This document shows positions 11,456 through 24,118 of a stretch of DNA of 64,000 nt, piece by piece; positions within the stretch are counted from its first letter, which is position 1; the number at the start of each line of letters is the position of its first letter. The DNA comes from Tetrapyrgos nigripes (lineage: Eukaryota; Basidiomycota; Agaricomycetes; Agaricales; Campanellaceae): the NCBI GenBank assembly GCA_013368315.1, contig JAACJM010000303.1, positions 1-64,000 of the forward strand, in the 5' to 3' direction. The translations under genes and the position numbers were made by a program. The notes beneath the pieces are model-generated. The model was given only the letters and a program-made list of their open reading frames with translations. It had not been told where the DNA came from and did not search any database.

Positions 11456-14400
11456 TTGGCTCGTCTCCTCCTCTTCCAATATTATAGGCGACATCAACGC
11501 GATACTCGCCTTCCTCCTGAATTAACTGGTTCGTCTGACTATGGCGGCGGAGTCTCGGGGAAGGGTGGGAGGTGGGAGGTTGGCCGTGGACAGCAAGTGA
11601 GTTATGTCAGCTCTCTCTTGACTTCTTCGACATTTTTCTCCATTTCATGCCCAAGACTAACACTCGCATTATTTTCCTTCCCTTTCTATCTCTGCAGACT
11701 AGTCAAACGCGTCGTCATCCAATCTGGCGCTCCAATCGACCGTTATATTCCAGTGGTTCTATTCATGGAGGATATTGGCAATTTTCCTTGCGAAACCTAC
11801 GAGCAACGCATGAAGCGGTCTGCAGAGATTGAAAATTGGACAAACGGCATTTATCGACCAGCTCCATCTGATTACGTCCCAACGTCTCCAAGGATGGTTA
11901 CAAGCTTGGTAAACCCAACAAAACATTCCTTTCCAGCACCTTTGGATAATCTCCTGAAAGGTGGTCGACCCAGCACTGCATACGACATGCTAGACTCTTC
12001 GCCGTCATCCAACTGGAAACAGCCGTTATATGCTCCTTCGGTCAAGAAGTGCACTCCTCCCGATTCTCTCAGCTTCAGGAACTCGCGCAGCACCCTTGTA
12101 GATGGATTAGCTCGCGGTACCTTCAATGATAGCCCATGTCCATTCCCTCTCCACAAGGCCGTTCCCCAGCCTCCACCTGACTACGAGCCTTTCAACTTCT
12201 CTCTGGCACCCACTATAGCGTTCATTTGCCATCAGGGCGCTAGCTTCCCACACTGAGCTGATCCTTGTATTACCTCAACCCATGGGCACTCTCTCATGAA
12301 GCCGTCATGAGCACCTCTCTTCTACGTGCCCCTAGAGCACCTACCGAGCATCTCTGTCTCGAAAGTACCAAAATCCTCACCAAACTCCAGCTAATCGCCG
12401 AATTCACATATTGGTTGGACCATACCCGAGACTGCCTTCATCGGAATGAAGCACCGTTCAAAATCCTGTTTGATTGCTTTGCTGTTGGCGCTTCGCTAGG
12501 AGTTCTGTTGGATTTGCTGGGGTCTCCTGTTCCTAGTCATCTCAGTGTGGATGTGGAGACGTCTGACTTCCAACTAGGCATGCCCGACCGCGAAAAGTTT
12601 TTCTCGAATTTCATTCAGAGGGTGCATTTTCTGGAGATCCAGGGCAAGCCGAGATATGGGGAAGTTTTGAGGATTGAGGATTTATTTGGTGGTACGAGCT
12701 CGGGATTTATGAAGGTGAGTTCCTACGTCGGTCTTTACTCAAGATTCTTCTTTTGACTCTCTGAATTGCACAGGTGCTCAAGACGGTTCAGAGATTGCTG
12801 GATGCATTGCAAGCTACATATCCCGGTCTATCCATGTTTCCCGACCCAACTTTTACTCAGCATGACCGGCGTGATATCGTTATGGAACTGGTAGACACTG
12901 AGGGGGTTCATGTGTCTTACCTACAGTTGATATTGGTATGTGCGCTTTTTGCATCCGACACTTGGAACTGCCCCACTTACCGTGAAGGATGGATATAGGA
13001 TTCGGTTGCTACTCTTTCCTGCGCATCCAATTTCATGCAGTCAACTCTGGAGCCTTTGGTGATAAACGACAATTGGTTGTCAATGCGCCAGTATCACGAC
13101 CGTGTCCTCAAAGACATGGAAGCTATGCTCCTCTGCATGGAGCGATCCGACTTCAATTGGGACGCAGAAAACTGGTTGCATATTTTCGGATTCGGCAATC
13201 CCGCCAATCGGACCAACATTGCCGCTACATATCATTCTCTGTCCGTGAATTACCTCGATATATTTGAGGTTCTTCCAGAGCAGAAGAAAACCATAGAGTC
13301 GTCGAGTCTTGCAAGGAATATCCAAATCCTTCTCGACGTCCTATTCATCCTCCCAGCTCGCATTGCAGATTACTGCGCTTGGCTGCAGGTAATCTTAGAT
13401 TACACTCTACCTTCACTCCCAGTCCTTCCAACCTCGTCTTTTTCTTCACCTCCAAGCTGGTTCGACACTGTCTGCATCACGCTCTACCACATGTCCCAAA
13501 TTTCTTCAGCTATCGACGAGATGAGCTGGCAAATCCGAAGCATTCAAGCTTTGCGTACTCTGAACCAGCGTGCTTTTCATTGGAACGCGTCTATTGATCC
13601 GTCGCAGTTGGGCAACCTGCTGGTTGATGACCAGCTCAAGATTTACGATGCAGATTCGGGGACTGGGCTGAAACCGAAGCCAAAGGATGAAGCCGCCAAA
13701 ACATATCAAGTCTTCCTATTGGAAACAATGTTGCTGTGTGTTTGGAGGAACAAAAACTGCAGAAACATCGCAGAAACGGATCTGGCAGTGAGTCGAGGTC
13801 CACGAGGAAAGGCGATGTAGAGTTGGATCCGCATGCTCAGAAGACCGGGACGGCTTATTCAACTTGGGCGTCTTGGACTGAATGGACGAGAAATGGTTGG
13901 TCATCATGGGGGAGCACAGAGAAGAGACTTGGAGGATGGGAATGGATAGGGCGTCGAGATGAGGTCGCAGCAGCAGCAGCAGAATGGGAATGGGAGTGCC
14001 AAGACCAATGCTGCTCGTAATCCCGAGCACGACCCCGGAAGTCGTCAAAACAGTACTCAGTCAGATGGCGATGAAGGACACCTTCCTCAGTACCCCATTC
14101 GATCTTGGGAGTTGGGATCTGCTTTGCGTAAAAAGACGCCCTTGAACTTGATTTATGCAATACCGACTGCTTGGATGAAAGTTTTAAGCGTTGACGAAGG
14201 TCAGTCGTCTTTTGTATGGCAGACTGTTTGAGCGCTAATCGTCTTTTTCACAGTGTTGTTTTCTCTGATTGGAGAGATAATGAAGGCATCGGCGAAAAGT
14301 ATGCACTCAAACTTTCTTACTCCATCGATCAAAGTGACCAATGGCTTTTGGTTCTGGAAGGATTCGTGACCGAGGTGGTGGACGTTTTTGCAGATGAGCA

Positions 14401-15100
14401 CCTCAGCAATCAGCTTCGGGAAAGCCTGGACGGCAGTTCCATTTACGAGATTGGAACTGACATTTTCAATTTGGGTATGTGAATCACTTTTACCTTCTTG
14501 CCTCTAGTACTGACAACGACACTCCAAACCAGATGATGACGGCTTCTACATTCCGGATCGACATTATTCCCGTCCTAGACCATGGAGTCTTATCGGACCA
14601 AAAGGACCTTACTCCGAACCCTTCAATATACCAACAGAAATTATTTGAGCCCACTGAACTATTGCTCAGTCCCGATATGTTACCCGAGTTGTTCAGTCCG
14701 AAATCTCATCGTTCAGCAATATCTGCGTAGCATGGTTTGATGAGCCCGTTAGCTCTGGTCCCACTTGATGATAAACAGGAACAGGAACACGTTCGTGATA
14801 GTGGTGCTGGATTAATGTCTCCGCTGGAGTTACCGCCTTCATCAGCTTATGACGGGAAGGCTCAGAGAGTGGTGGACCTAACGGGGCGTGTTGAGAAGAT
14901 TGGGCGATTTCCTGAAGCCCATAGCGGGTTTGTGGATGTATGGAAAGGCGTTTGGAAGGATGTACATGGTCATGAGAGGACGGTGAGTTTGTTTGTTCGA
15001 TCTACTGGGTCTGCTATGGGCTAACATGCTATCGCTTTTGTAGGTCGCAGTCAAGGTTCTTAGGTCACGTATAGGTGATCCAAACCCCCAAGCCCAATGA
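11456..15100 (+). pseudogene. Cdc24-like RhoGEF truncated before its kinase part (U1)
   Basis: Guanine-nucleotide exchange factor of the Cdc24 type, expected to activate a Rho/Cdc42 GTPase in cell polarity. Order: a Gly-rich first exon, intron 11,597-11,697, a Pro/Ser-rich region (MEDIGNFPCETYEQRMKRS), a Cdc24 calponin-homology region (FKILFDCFAVGASLGVLLDL; MPDREKFFSNFIQ; EDLFGGTSSGFMKVLKTVQ), intron, DH domain (RRDIVMELVDTE), intron, LSCASNFMQSTLEPLV, and a PH-like segment (GNLLVDDQLKIYDADSG; TYQVFLLETMLLC). Then comes the start of a kinase (GRFPEAHSGFVDVWKGVW; VAVKVLRSRIGDP). At 15,080 it runs into unrelated sequence and stops after NPQAQ. This copy keeps the CH exon intact (HTRDCLHRNEAPF), but it has a one-base shift near 13,737 in the PH part, another near 14,268, and a stop at 12,254. 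Confidence 0.8.
15079..15082. other. Unit junction U1/U2
   Basis: RhoGEF-kinase sequence homologous to U2 28,940 (ggtgatcc) joins membrane-protein sequence homologous to U1 1,562 (ccaaaccccc). Two bases (cc) are shared by both parents, so the joint looks like a microhomology end-join. The identical joint recurs at 45,657. Confidence 0.9.
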
Positions 15101-15960
15101 GTCGTATTCATATATGACTTTACCGGCGTTTGGTTATCCAGCACGAACGTCTCTGGACTCAGCACGCCCCAGTTGCCTTTGTACTGTAACACATGGCCGA
15201 GTCCACCGGTTCCACCATTCCCAGTACTAGATGGATCGTCAGAGTACACATCCATATCATCTACGACGATATTTTTACCACGTAAAGTCGTCTGATTCCC
15301 AGCGGTAATCACTGCATAATCAAACGTCGGTGTTACCGGATACGTAGATGAGGTTGTGATCCACGGAGTCGGCGGGGAGGAGGGGAGAGGTGTATGTAGC
15401 AAGACCGGAAGGAGGGAGTGGTTGGGGAGTGAGAAGGTCTGAGTCGAGTTCGATGGCGTAGGCGGAGCCGGTATCTGAGGAGTCTGAAGAGTCTCCTGAG
15501 GATGAAGAGGGAAGAGAAAAGCGTGAGGCTATTGTAGCGTGTACACGTATGCTGAACGGATACAGGAGGAAGATGTATCATGTATATGTATCACGTATCG
15601 TCAACTTTGTTGACGAATTACGGACAGAACGGTGACGAGGACGACCAATAATGAGCAGGTCAGAAAGGATGGAACATAAGTGCATAAGTATCAAGGCTGG
15701 AAGGATGGAATTCATGATACAGATTAGACTTTGAAGACGGATATAAAATATTTGAGTCGTAACGAGTACTTACGAGTAAGGTTTCCATTTCCATTTCTCG
15801 AGTCAAACCTATGTAGGCGTCGGTCTCCCGACCGCGTTTTGACGACTCGACCATGGACACGAAAGAGTGCTCCAACAAGAGATGCCGCAACGTCTTTCCT
15901 TCCAGCGGCTGGCAGACGATGGTGCATCACTTCGTGTTGAGAGAAGATTCGGGAACTTGA
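15080..15960 (-). pseudogene. Membrane-protein gene, N-terminal part only (U2)
   Basis: Homologous to U1 from 1,562 rightward. It keeps the VVDDMDVYSDDP, GNWGVLSPETFVLDNQTPV and NTTHWAWGFGS core; this copy has CAA (Gln) where U1 and U5 have a stop. Everything after that, including the transmembrane helix and tail, was lost at the 15,080 joint, and the frame reads on into antisense RhoGEF. The 5' exon-like part (15,750-15,960) contains a 15-bp insertion, seen as LLEHSF relative to the U1 text. Confidence 0.7.
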
Positions 15961-16444
15961 AGAGGATAACAGGCTGAAAAGAATGTACATGGCATTATTC
16001 TTGCTTGTTTTCGTTCTTTTTCATTGCTACAACCTCAAGAACTTGAAGGAATCATTACATGCAAGTATATCGATGTGTAGATATTGAACATTGAACACTT
16101 TAAACTACGCTACATACGCTACGGCGGCTAGCGTTACACTCTACACTCTGCACTTTATACTGTACCGTACACATACATACATACAATCTAATGCTAGTGC
16201 TGGTTGCTACAAATCAATGTAAAGAATTCTAGAAATGACATCGAGGAAAAGAGAGCAAGGAAGAAGGGAAGGAAAGACAAAAACGGTCGAGGGGACGGGA
16301 CCATGGAGGATGGACGATGAAATGTGAGACGAAGACCAGACCAGATCAGACCAGGCAGCACTGCTGCTACATCTACATCCGGGCCATCATCCACACCACA
16401 TCCACATCCACATGCCCCCATCCATATCATCATCATCCCCTCGA
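15961..16444. repeat. GH71 3'-flank module (U2, b side)
   Basis: Same module as 2,461-2,780, in a longer version with extra sequence (ttgcttgttttcgttctttt and attgaacattgaacacttta). No gene is seen. Confidence 0.65.
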
Positions 16445-17840
16445 CACCCTAATACCCCCCCTCCCCCCCCGAAGAACTAACACACCCAGCCCGAGCGTCA
16501 TGATTATACTTCTCTGGACTCTTGACGACAAATACCAAGGGGGATAGGCTTGGACTCGCGCCTTGTCCCTGACCGTCTCCCTGACCGTTTCCTGCGTTCA
16601 TGTTGGGGTTGGAGTTGGGGTCGGAATCGGAGTTGAGGAGGGGTTGGGGTCGCCAGCGTCTAGTTGCATTACCAGCGTGTCTGTGTCTGCGTTTGTGTCT
16701 GTATCCGTATCTGTGTCTGTTGTATCTTGGTTCTGTTGGGTGTCTTTGTCTTGGTCCTTGTCTTGGGACTCCGAAACTGGACGCGAATGCGAAGCAGACG
16801 CAGACCTCACAACCCTCGAACATTCAAACTCTGTACCCCCCATCCCCATCCCCATCGAGAAACCCAATCGGCATAGCAAGTTTAGTCAGTCCAGCTTGTA
16901 CTGAGAACGTTTGGGAGATGTTATCGTTGGACGAGGAAGGTGTATCTGTATAAGCATACACCTCAAACGTCACATTCGCGGGCTCAGCGATGGCCCATAC
17001 AGTGTCTTCGACCTAATCCACGCACGCATAAGTATACACATTAGCTTTCGTAGTCAATCAAACAAAAACGAAAAAGTGTCGAAAAAAATGATTAAAATAC
17101 TCAGCAATTCCATCCCCGTCACTTCCCCCACCGGGTCACCTACTTGAGCCTGAACAGAATGTGTTCTTGACCACATAACCAACTTTTCGTCTTCTTTCGA
17201 AATGTCGGGATACTGTCCCCGTTTTTATTTAAACGCAGAGGCGTAGTAGGACATTAGAGGGAGCTAGGCTAGAAGGACAACAGAAGGAAGGGGAAGAAAA
17301 AAGAAATATTGTTAGCATTCAGTGTTCGTAAGAATAAGGGTCAAAGAAGGGTAGGGTGGGTAGGCGAGAAAGAAGAAAACACCCCGACTCACCAGCATGC
17401 CCCATGCCCCCCGTCCAAGCCTCACTCCCCACTGGCTGAGCCCCCTTGATAGGACCTATATAATGTGGTTCGCCGTAGTCGTTCCAGGAGATTATTTGGA
17501 TGATGTCGATGTTGAGTGGGTTGGATGGGGAGTCGTTGATTGGGAAAATCGACGAGAGCCTCCCAACGTTTAGCGTAGGTGTTGATCTGCAGTGTAGAGA
17601 AACTGTATTGGAAGGTGGGTTAGTATTCGTATTCGGGTAATGATTCAAGGGGAAGGGGAAGGGCAACGATTGAGGGGGGACACATTCTTATTAAACGTAT
17701 AACCACAGAAAGACGGAGGCCATTTCCTTCGTCTCTTTCAACGTCTCGTTTCCTCTTACTCTTGAAGGGAAATGTAAGCCAGCTCCAGCTCTCATTCTCA
17801 GAAGACGAGGAGGATGTAAGCCACCTCTTGGATGATTGAA
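16445..17840 (-). pseudogene. GH71-b, 5'-truncated (U2)
   Basis: Same truncated C-terminal GH71 fragment as in U1, with the same N-terminal end point beside the DUF6535 upstream region and the same lost donor (CTGAGT). The WNDYGEPHYIGPI block and the EPANVTFEVYAYTDTP block are readable. The Asp/Thr tail has more DT repeats than U1 (near 16,677-16,730). It also carries the deletions around MASVSPW. A dead fragment copied with the unit. Confidence 0.82.
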
Positions 17841-18015
17841 GAATACGAATGAGCCAGAGGTCAAATACAAGGGCTATACTGCTTCTCCCGCATACAGCTT
17901 CAACCATTCGGCCTAAATTGGGAGTATTTTTATCTGCGTGGGCACACTGCAAAACGTACCCGTGTTCGCTCTTTCTCCTCCCAATCATCCTGCAGACGAG
18001 ACTTGACCTTTGGCA

Positions 18016-21000
18016 ATGCACTTCAACTTCAACTGGCTGACGAACGGTGCGTATGTGCTGCAGTGTTTCATGTCTCTGGATTCTCATTCTATTAAAGTTT
18101 TTAAATCACCGCGATCCTCGAAGGCACCTGGGGAGGCCCATGCTATGAACAACATGGAAAATGGTTTTTCTGCCAATCATTCCCCTCCTGGCACTCCCGA
18201 TTTTGCCTTTGCCAATCCCTTTCTTGCCCCTCCTCTTTCTCCCTCTGGTCCGGACAACGACAAGAAGCCATCCCAAAGTACGTCGTCTTCCGTATATCAA
18301 CACTGTTCAGACATATTCATGTATTTTGACTGCCCAGAACGCTTCCAGCCCACTGCAGATGATCAAGCATGTGCTGGAATGTGGAGCATCTATATCGGAG
18401 AAGCGGAACGTTATGATAAATCTTTGGTTGAAGGATGGAAGGGGGACATGGAAGGAATGGTGATCTTTGTGAGTCGATCATTATCAGCAGTGTGGGCGGA
18501 CGCTGACTGTGCTGGCTATAAGTCTGCCCTGTACTCTGCCAGCCTCACAGCATTTCTTATCGAGAGCTACAAGACTCTTCAGCCCGATCCTGCTCAGGAT
18601 ACCGTCTTTCTCCTATCCAAAATATCCCAACAATTATCCAACTCGACCGTTCCGCCGTCTGAACCACCCAGTTTTGAAACTCCTGTGTCGGCCATCGTAT
18701 GCAATGTCCTATGGTTCCTCTCGTTGGCGCTAGCCCTCACCTGTTCACTGCTAGCTATATTCGTGCAGCAGTGGACCCGAGATTTCATCCATAAGGCGAA
18801 TTTGAGGCCATCCCCTATCCGTCAAGCCAGAGTCTTCGCGTACATATACTTTGGCCTGCGTGACTTCGGCATGCACTCATTCGTCGACATCATCCCCTTC
18901 CTTCTCCACCTCTCCCTCTTCCTATTCTTTGGGGGTTTGGTCGCCTTCCTCTCTCCTGTTAATCGCATTATCACATACATAATGATAGGCATCCTGGGCG
19001 TTTTCCTCCTCATCTACACAGCACTTACAGTGATTCCGTTGGTCTGGCTCAACGCTCCTTACCGCACGCCACTTTCAGGTGCTCTCTGGCGGCTTGGGAA
19101 TGCTTTTGGTAGCTTTCTAGCTCGCAAGCATGACCTGGACCATTGCCAAGATGCAACCTTGAGCGAAGCACTGTTGGAAAAGTCATTGCAGGGAACGTCT
19201 GAACGTGACGGGCAGGCCCTCGTCTTCACTATGCAGTCGTTGACAGACGATAACGAGCTTCTGCCCATGATAGAGGCCATTCAGGACGTTTTATACTATG
19301 ACAGTCAATATCGTTTCTACATTCGGGAAGCAAACGTGGACCTGATAATGCCTCTTATAATGTCAGATGATCCAGAGGTTAACATCATATCTCGTATTAC
19401 CCAGTACCTGAAGAGATCTCAGGTTGTTCCTGCCCTGAAGGATCCCTTGAAGGACTCCTCGAAGGACTCCCCACTCCATGGTCAAGGCAGTATGCCGCCA
19501 GTCTACTCTCTAGTGTACACTCTAATGTACATGTTGGTTACTCCTCGCCAGGCCACCGACAAGAGCCAGATGCTCATTGAAAAACATGTTCAGACACACC
19601 TTGCTTTCACAGAGGACTTGCTCCTGCACATTGCAAGGTTATCATTGCATCACAAGTCCTTGTCATCCACCGCTGCCCTACTGCGTTTCAGATGGATCTC
19701 CTGTATTCGGGATGTGGTAGCCTTGATTTCAAGGATTCTGGATGATATGAAAAAGGCAAATAGCCAGAACATTCCAGCAAGTGCATTGTGGGAACAGATC
19801 TCACACCTGAACAAGATATGGGAAAGTCTTGATGAAAGTAGGATGAATAAGGGCAGCATTGGCATCTTGCACAGTTACGCTCCAACTATGATCTTCAACT
19901 ATCATAAACTTCCCAGGACCCTCAAAGTGGCTGGGGAAGCCCTGAAGAAATGGGGAATGTCTGTAGAACACTCAACAGCAGTGCCAGAAGAACTTGAAGC
20001 CGCCCTTGATAAACTCAAGCTGGATGACACATGGGCTGTTACACGCTCAACTATTCTCTTTGAATATCTCCACCAGGTCACAGTTGTGGGGCCAGAGATC
20101 GGCATTTCTGAGCTTCCTCATGACTTTGAACACATATGGCACATTATCTGTCCCCCTCATCCATCTCTCTATTTGGTTGACCTGCCAATGGAGCTTGGAG
20201 ATAACTACATGTTTCCATTGGAGACCTTGTCGAGATGGTTGTTGGACCAGTCGACTGCCATTGACAACAAGGTTGATTTATGGATGCAAAAATCCATGCA
20301 GCTCTTCTTTTCTATCAAAGATGCTCAGTCGAATCCTGATCTTGCTATTTGGGGCAGAAACCTCTTTCTGCGATACTTCAGTCGAAGGGCAAAGGAGGCT
20401 GTTGCGAAGCCACCTCACGACTCTGACTGGATCAATTGTTTCATATCATATCAACCCGATTCTAGGCGTCTAGTGGGAGAATGCGTTATACAGAACATAC
20501 ATCATGAAACAACGCCTGAATCGCTGACTTGCGAAGCAGCCTTCCTCTTTTCACTAATTTGCGCCCCAATCTACTACGAATCACCGGCCCTTTCAGAACT
20601 CTGGAAGATTCTCGACGGCTTGGACAAAACCTCCTCCGCACAGAACACTGATATCTTGTTCCTCTGGATAACCCTCAGTCTGATTAACATTTATCGGATT
20701 GGTTGGGGGATTGGTGGGGGAGGAGGAGGAGTTGCAATCTATGGAAATTACGCTTCTCAAGCGATATCTTTCGGACAACTTTATTTCTCCATTATCCGAC
20801 CCAGTGACACTTCGACCGTCTCTGTGGGTCGCACTTTACACTGAATGGCTTGACCAGCTTGCCCAGAACAGACCTTTCGCACAGCTGGATCTCTGTAATC
20901 TATTTCACATGTCTCAGATTAGATTTCCGTTGGGGACGACAGATCTTGAAGTCAACGAAAAACTTCAGATTCGGTTTGCCGAAATGTATTCCAATTTCAT

Positions 21001-21352
21001 CACAGACATGGTCTCTGAAGATGCTGGGCCTGACAACTACCTGGACCGAGTTCATCCTTCTGTTTATGGCTTCTTTGTCAAAATTGAATTTCACTTCAGA
21101 CGCATGAAGGTGTTTGTGTGGGACTGGATCACAGATCTCAAATGCGCGAAGACCATCATGGAGGCAATCCAAAAGTACAGGAATCACTTTGACAGAGGGG
21201 AGGAGGAGATTAAAGGTCAAAGCACCTTATTTGCGAGATGTCTAGAAGTCCGCGGACAACTTCCAGCATCGGACTCGGACTCGGAGGATGTCCAAGGAGA
21301 GGGTGGCGAAACGGCAGAGGATGCCCAAGGAGAGGGTGACGAAACGAGGTGA
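18016..21352 (+). pseudogene. DUF6535 membrane protein, one frameshift (U2)
   Basis: Open from the ATG at 18,016 for more than 900 codons: N-terminal linker, DUF6535 core, three membrane segments (CNVLWFLSLALALTCSLLAI; DIIPFLLHLSLFLFFGGLVA; MIGILGVFLLIYTALTVIPL) and most of the helical C-terminal part. Near 20,700-20,730 a G-rich stretch replaces the TSWHSRFGDEE text of U4 and shifts the frame. The last 200 or so codons (ELQSMEITLLKRYLSD onward, ending at 21,352) continue in another frame. Both in-frame introns are present. If the G-rich change were a sequencing error, this would be the second intact copy. Confidence 0.85.
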
Positions 21353-21740
21353 AAATGCATCTCACTGCACGAAGATGTAAGTATATGGGTGTGGGGCCAT
21401 CCAAGCTCTTACAACAATTAAACTACACTACGGCAGCTAGACATTCTATACTGTTGACTGTGTACATACAATCTAATGCTAGTTACTACAAACCATCAAT
21501 GGTAAAGAATCCTAAAAATACAAATATGGCATGACATCGACATTGAGGAAAAGGACCAAGAGAGCAAGAGAAAAAAGAATGACAAGGAAGAAGGAAAGGA
21601 ACGGAAAGATGGATGATGAGACGATAACCAGACCAGACCAGACCAGACCAGGCAGCGCTGCTGCTATGTAAGTACATCCCATCCCCATCCAAATCATATC
21701 ATTGTCGTGACCATCATTAAACTCATAAAGAAAGCTCGCT
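21353..21740. repeat. GH71 3'-flank module (U2, a side)
   Basis: Intergenic, almost identical to 7,712-8,091 of U1, with the four-fold ccaga run and the landmarks gctagacattctatactg and acatacaatctaatgc. No gene is seen. Confidence 0.65.
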
Positions 21741-24118
21741 CTACCAGTAGAGCATGAGCACTCTTCGTCCCCCCTCCCCACAACACCATAAAACCAAATC
21801 AACACCCCACCCCGAAGAACTAACACACCCAACCCAAGCGTTATAATTATACTTTTCTGGGTTCTTGACGAATACGAAGGGGGCTAGGGTCTGTCCTTGT
21901 CCTTGTCCTTGTGCGTCTCCGTCTCCGTTTCCTGTATTCGCATTAGAGTCGCTTGCGTTGGGATTGCCAGCGTCTAGTTGCATTACTAGCGTGTCTGCTG
22001 TGTCCGTGGTGTCTTGGTTCTGCTGGGTGTCTTCGTCTTGGGACTCCGAACCCGAACCCGAAGCAGACCGAAGAACCCTCGCTCTAACACTCAAGCTCTG
22101 TATCCCCTCATCGGCGTCGGGAAACCCAATCGGCATAGCAAGTTTAGTAAGTCCAGCTGGGACGGAGAATGTTTGGGAGGAGATGATGGTAGACGAGTTG
22201 TCGTTGGCGTTGGACGAAGGTGTATAAGCATACACCTCAAACGTCACATTCGCAGGCTCAGCCAACAGTGTGATAGTCCAGACGGTGTCTTCGACCTAAT
22301 CCACGTACGCATAAGTATATACATTAGCTTTCGTAGTCAATGAAACAAAAAGAAAAAGAAAAAAACTCGAAAGAGAGTCGAAAGAGTCGAAAAAAGGACT
22401 AAAAAACTCACCAACTCTTTTCCCGTCACTTCCCCCACCGGGTCACCTACTTGAGCCTGAGCAGAATGAGTTCTCGACCACATAACCAATTTCTCTTCAT
22501 CTTTCGAAATGTCGGGATACTGTCCACCGTTTTTAAACGCAGAGGCGTAGTAGGACGTTAGAGGGAGCCAGGCTAGAAGGACGGGAAGAAAAAAGAAACA
22601 TTGTTAGCATTCAGCGTTCGTAAGAATAAGAGTCAAAGAAGGGTAAGGTGGGTAGGCGAGAAAGAAGAAAACACCCCGACTCACCAGCATGCCCCATGCC
22701 CCCCGTCCAAGCCTTACTCCCCGTAGGCTGAGCCTCCTTGATAGGACCTATATAATGTGATTCGTCATAGTCGTTCCAGAAGACTATTTGGATGATGTCG
22801 ATGTTGAGTGGGTTGGATGGGGAGTCGTTGGTTGGGAAACTAGAATTGACGAGAGCCTCCCAACGTTTAGCGTAGAGGTGTTGGTCTGCTGTGTAGAGGA
22901 ACTGTATAAGAAAGCACGAAGGTGGGTTAGTATTTGTATTCGTATTCGGGTAATGATTCAAGGCAACGATTGAGGGGGGACATTGGGTTGGACTCACATT
23001 CTTATTAAATGTTGTATATCCTGTTGTTTTCTTGACCTTCATCTCTTTCAACAACATCTCGTTTCCTCTGGAAGGGAAACGAAAACCAGCTCGTGCTCTC
23101 ACTATCACTCTTCTCAGAAGGCGAAGACGAAGAGGACTCAACCCACCTCTTGGATGGTGAACCCCCCATCAACCCCAACCCCTTGACATGAAACAAATAC
23201 CCATCCGTGGATCCGGTGAATTTGCTGAAGAGCTGAGGAGATGGTTGAGGCTATTGTTTTCGCTTGTGTTTGTTGGTTGGCGTCGGTGGTTTGTTTGGAA
23301 GCGACGTTGGAATTGGGAGAGTTGGTATCGTCTGAAGACCCTCTGAGGAACCCCCGAGGAATGTAGATAGATGAGGAATAATATTCGTCGCGTCCGGTGC
23401 AGAGGTAGACCCCGATAACCCAAGTAAATCCGTAAGAGCCGACGAAAGAGAGGTATCCGAAGATCCCTGGGAGGCGGTTGTTGATTCGACTGGCCAGGCT
23501 CCGTTCCACTGTAAACATGAACCATTAGCATAACGAGAAGAGAGATGTATGTATGCACACACATTAAAATCCCCATTCATAACACCCCCATCCACAAACT
23601 CGTTAAACGAATTCGGATCCATAAAAAACGAAGGGACAAAAGTAATCTTTCCCCTCAACTCATCATGTTGAGTGAACTGACTACTCTACCCGTTCAATGG
23701 AGAATCTTGTCCAAACGTACAAGCTTCCGCCGAAAAGGTTGATACGAGTGGAAGTGGATCCGGAGAGGTTTTTGAATACCTCAGTTGATTAGGATGACCG
23801 GCGAATTTGAGAACGAGAGAGCGTAAAGCTTGTGCATCGATAGGAGAAGCACAAGAAAGGGAGGTCATATCCAAGGATAAAATCCAACCCGGATTGAAGA
23901 GCGGCTTGGTATGCATCGGCGACGCGGTCGGGCTGCCATGGGCCCCTCTGAGCCAATGTTGAGAGCGAAGTCGTCGATGTTATGTTTAGAGGCTAGGGAG
24001 ATGTCGTCTGACCAGTCTGCAAGGGGGGTTAGGAGGACATAAGGAAAAAAGACCCGGACTGACCTTGAATAGAGTAAGGAAAACTGTTACCAACCGTATG
24101 ATGAACGACAACATATCT
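21741..24118 (-). pseudogene. GH71-a, full extent but frameshifted (U2)
   Basis: Same order of GH71 blocks as U1, and it retains the FFMDPNSFNEFVDGG exon end that U1 has lost. An 11-bp deletion near 23,878 (between TTTTA direct repeats) removes part of FKLFLS and shifts the frame; U3 and U4 share it. The first exon ends at a VVHHTVGN block near 24,076-24,118 and has no signal peptide. C-terminal tail text: SSNANDNSSTIISSQTFSVP and NPEKYNYNAWVGCVSSSG. Confidence 0.83.

Noticed and set aside
14878..15402. Chimeric minus-strand ORF across the 15,080 joint as a new fusion gene
   Set aside because: It reads antisense through RhoGEF exons, starts inside a frameshifted gene and has no start or splice support. 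An accidental open frame.
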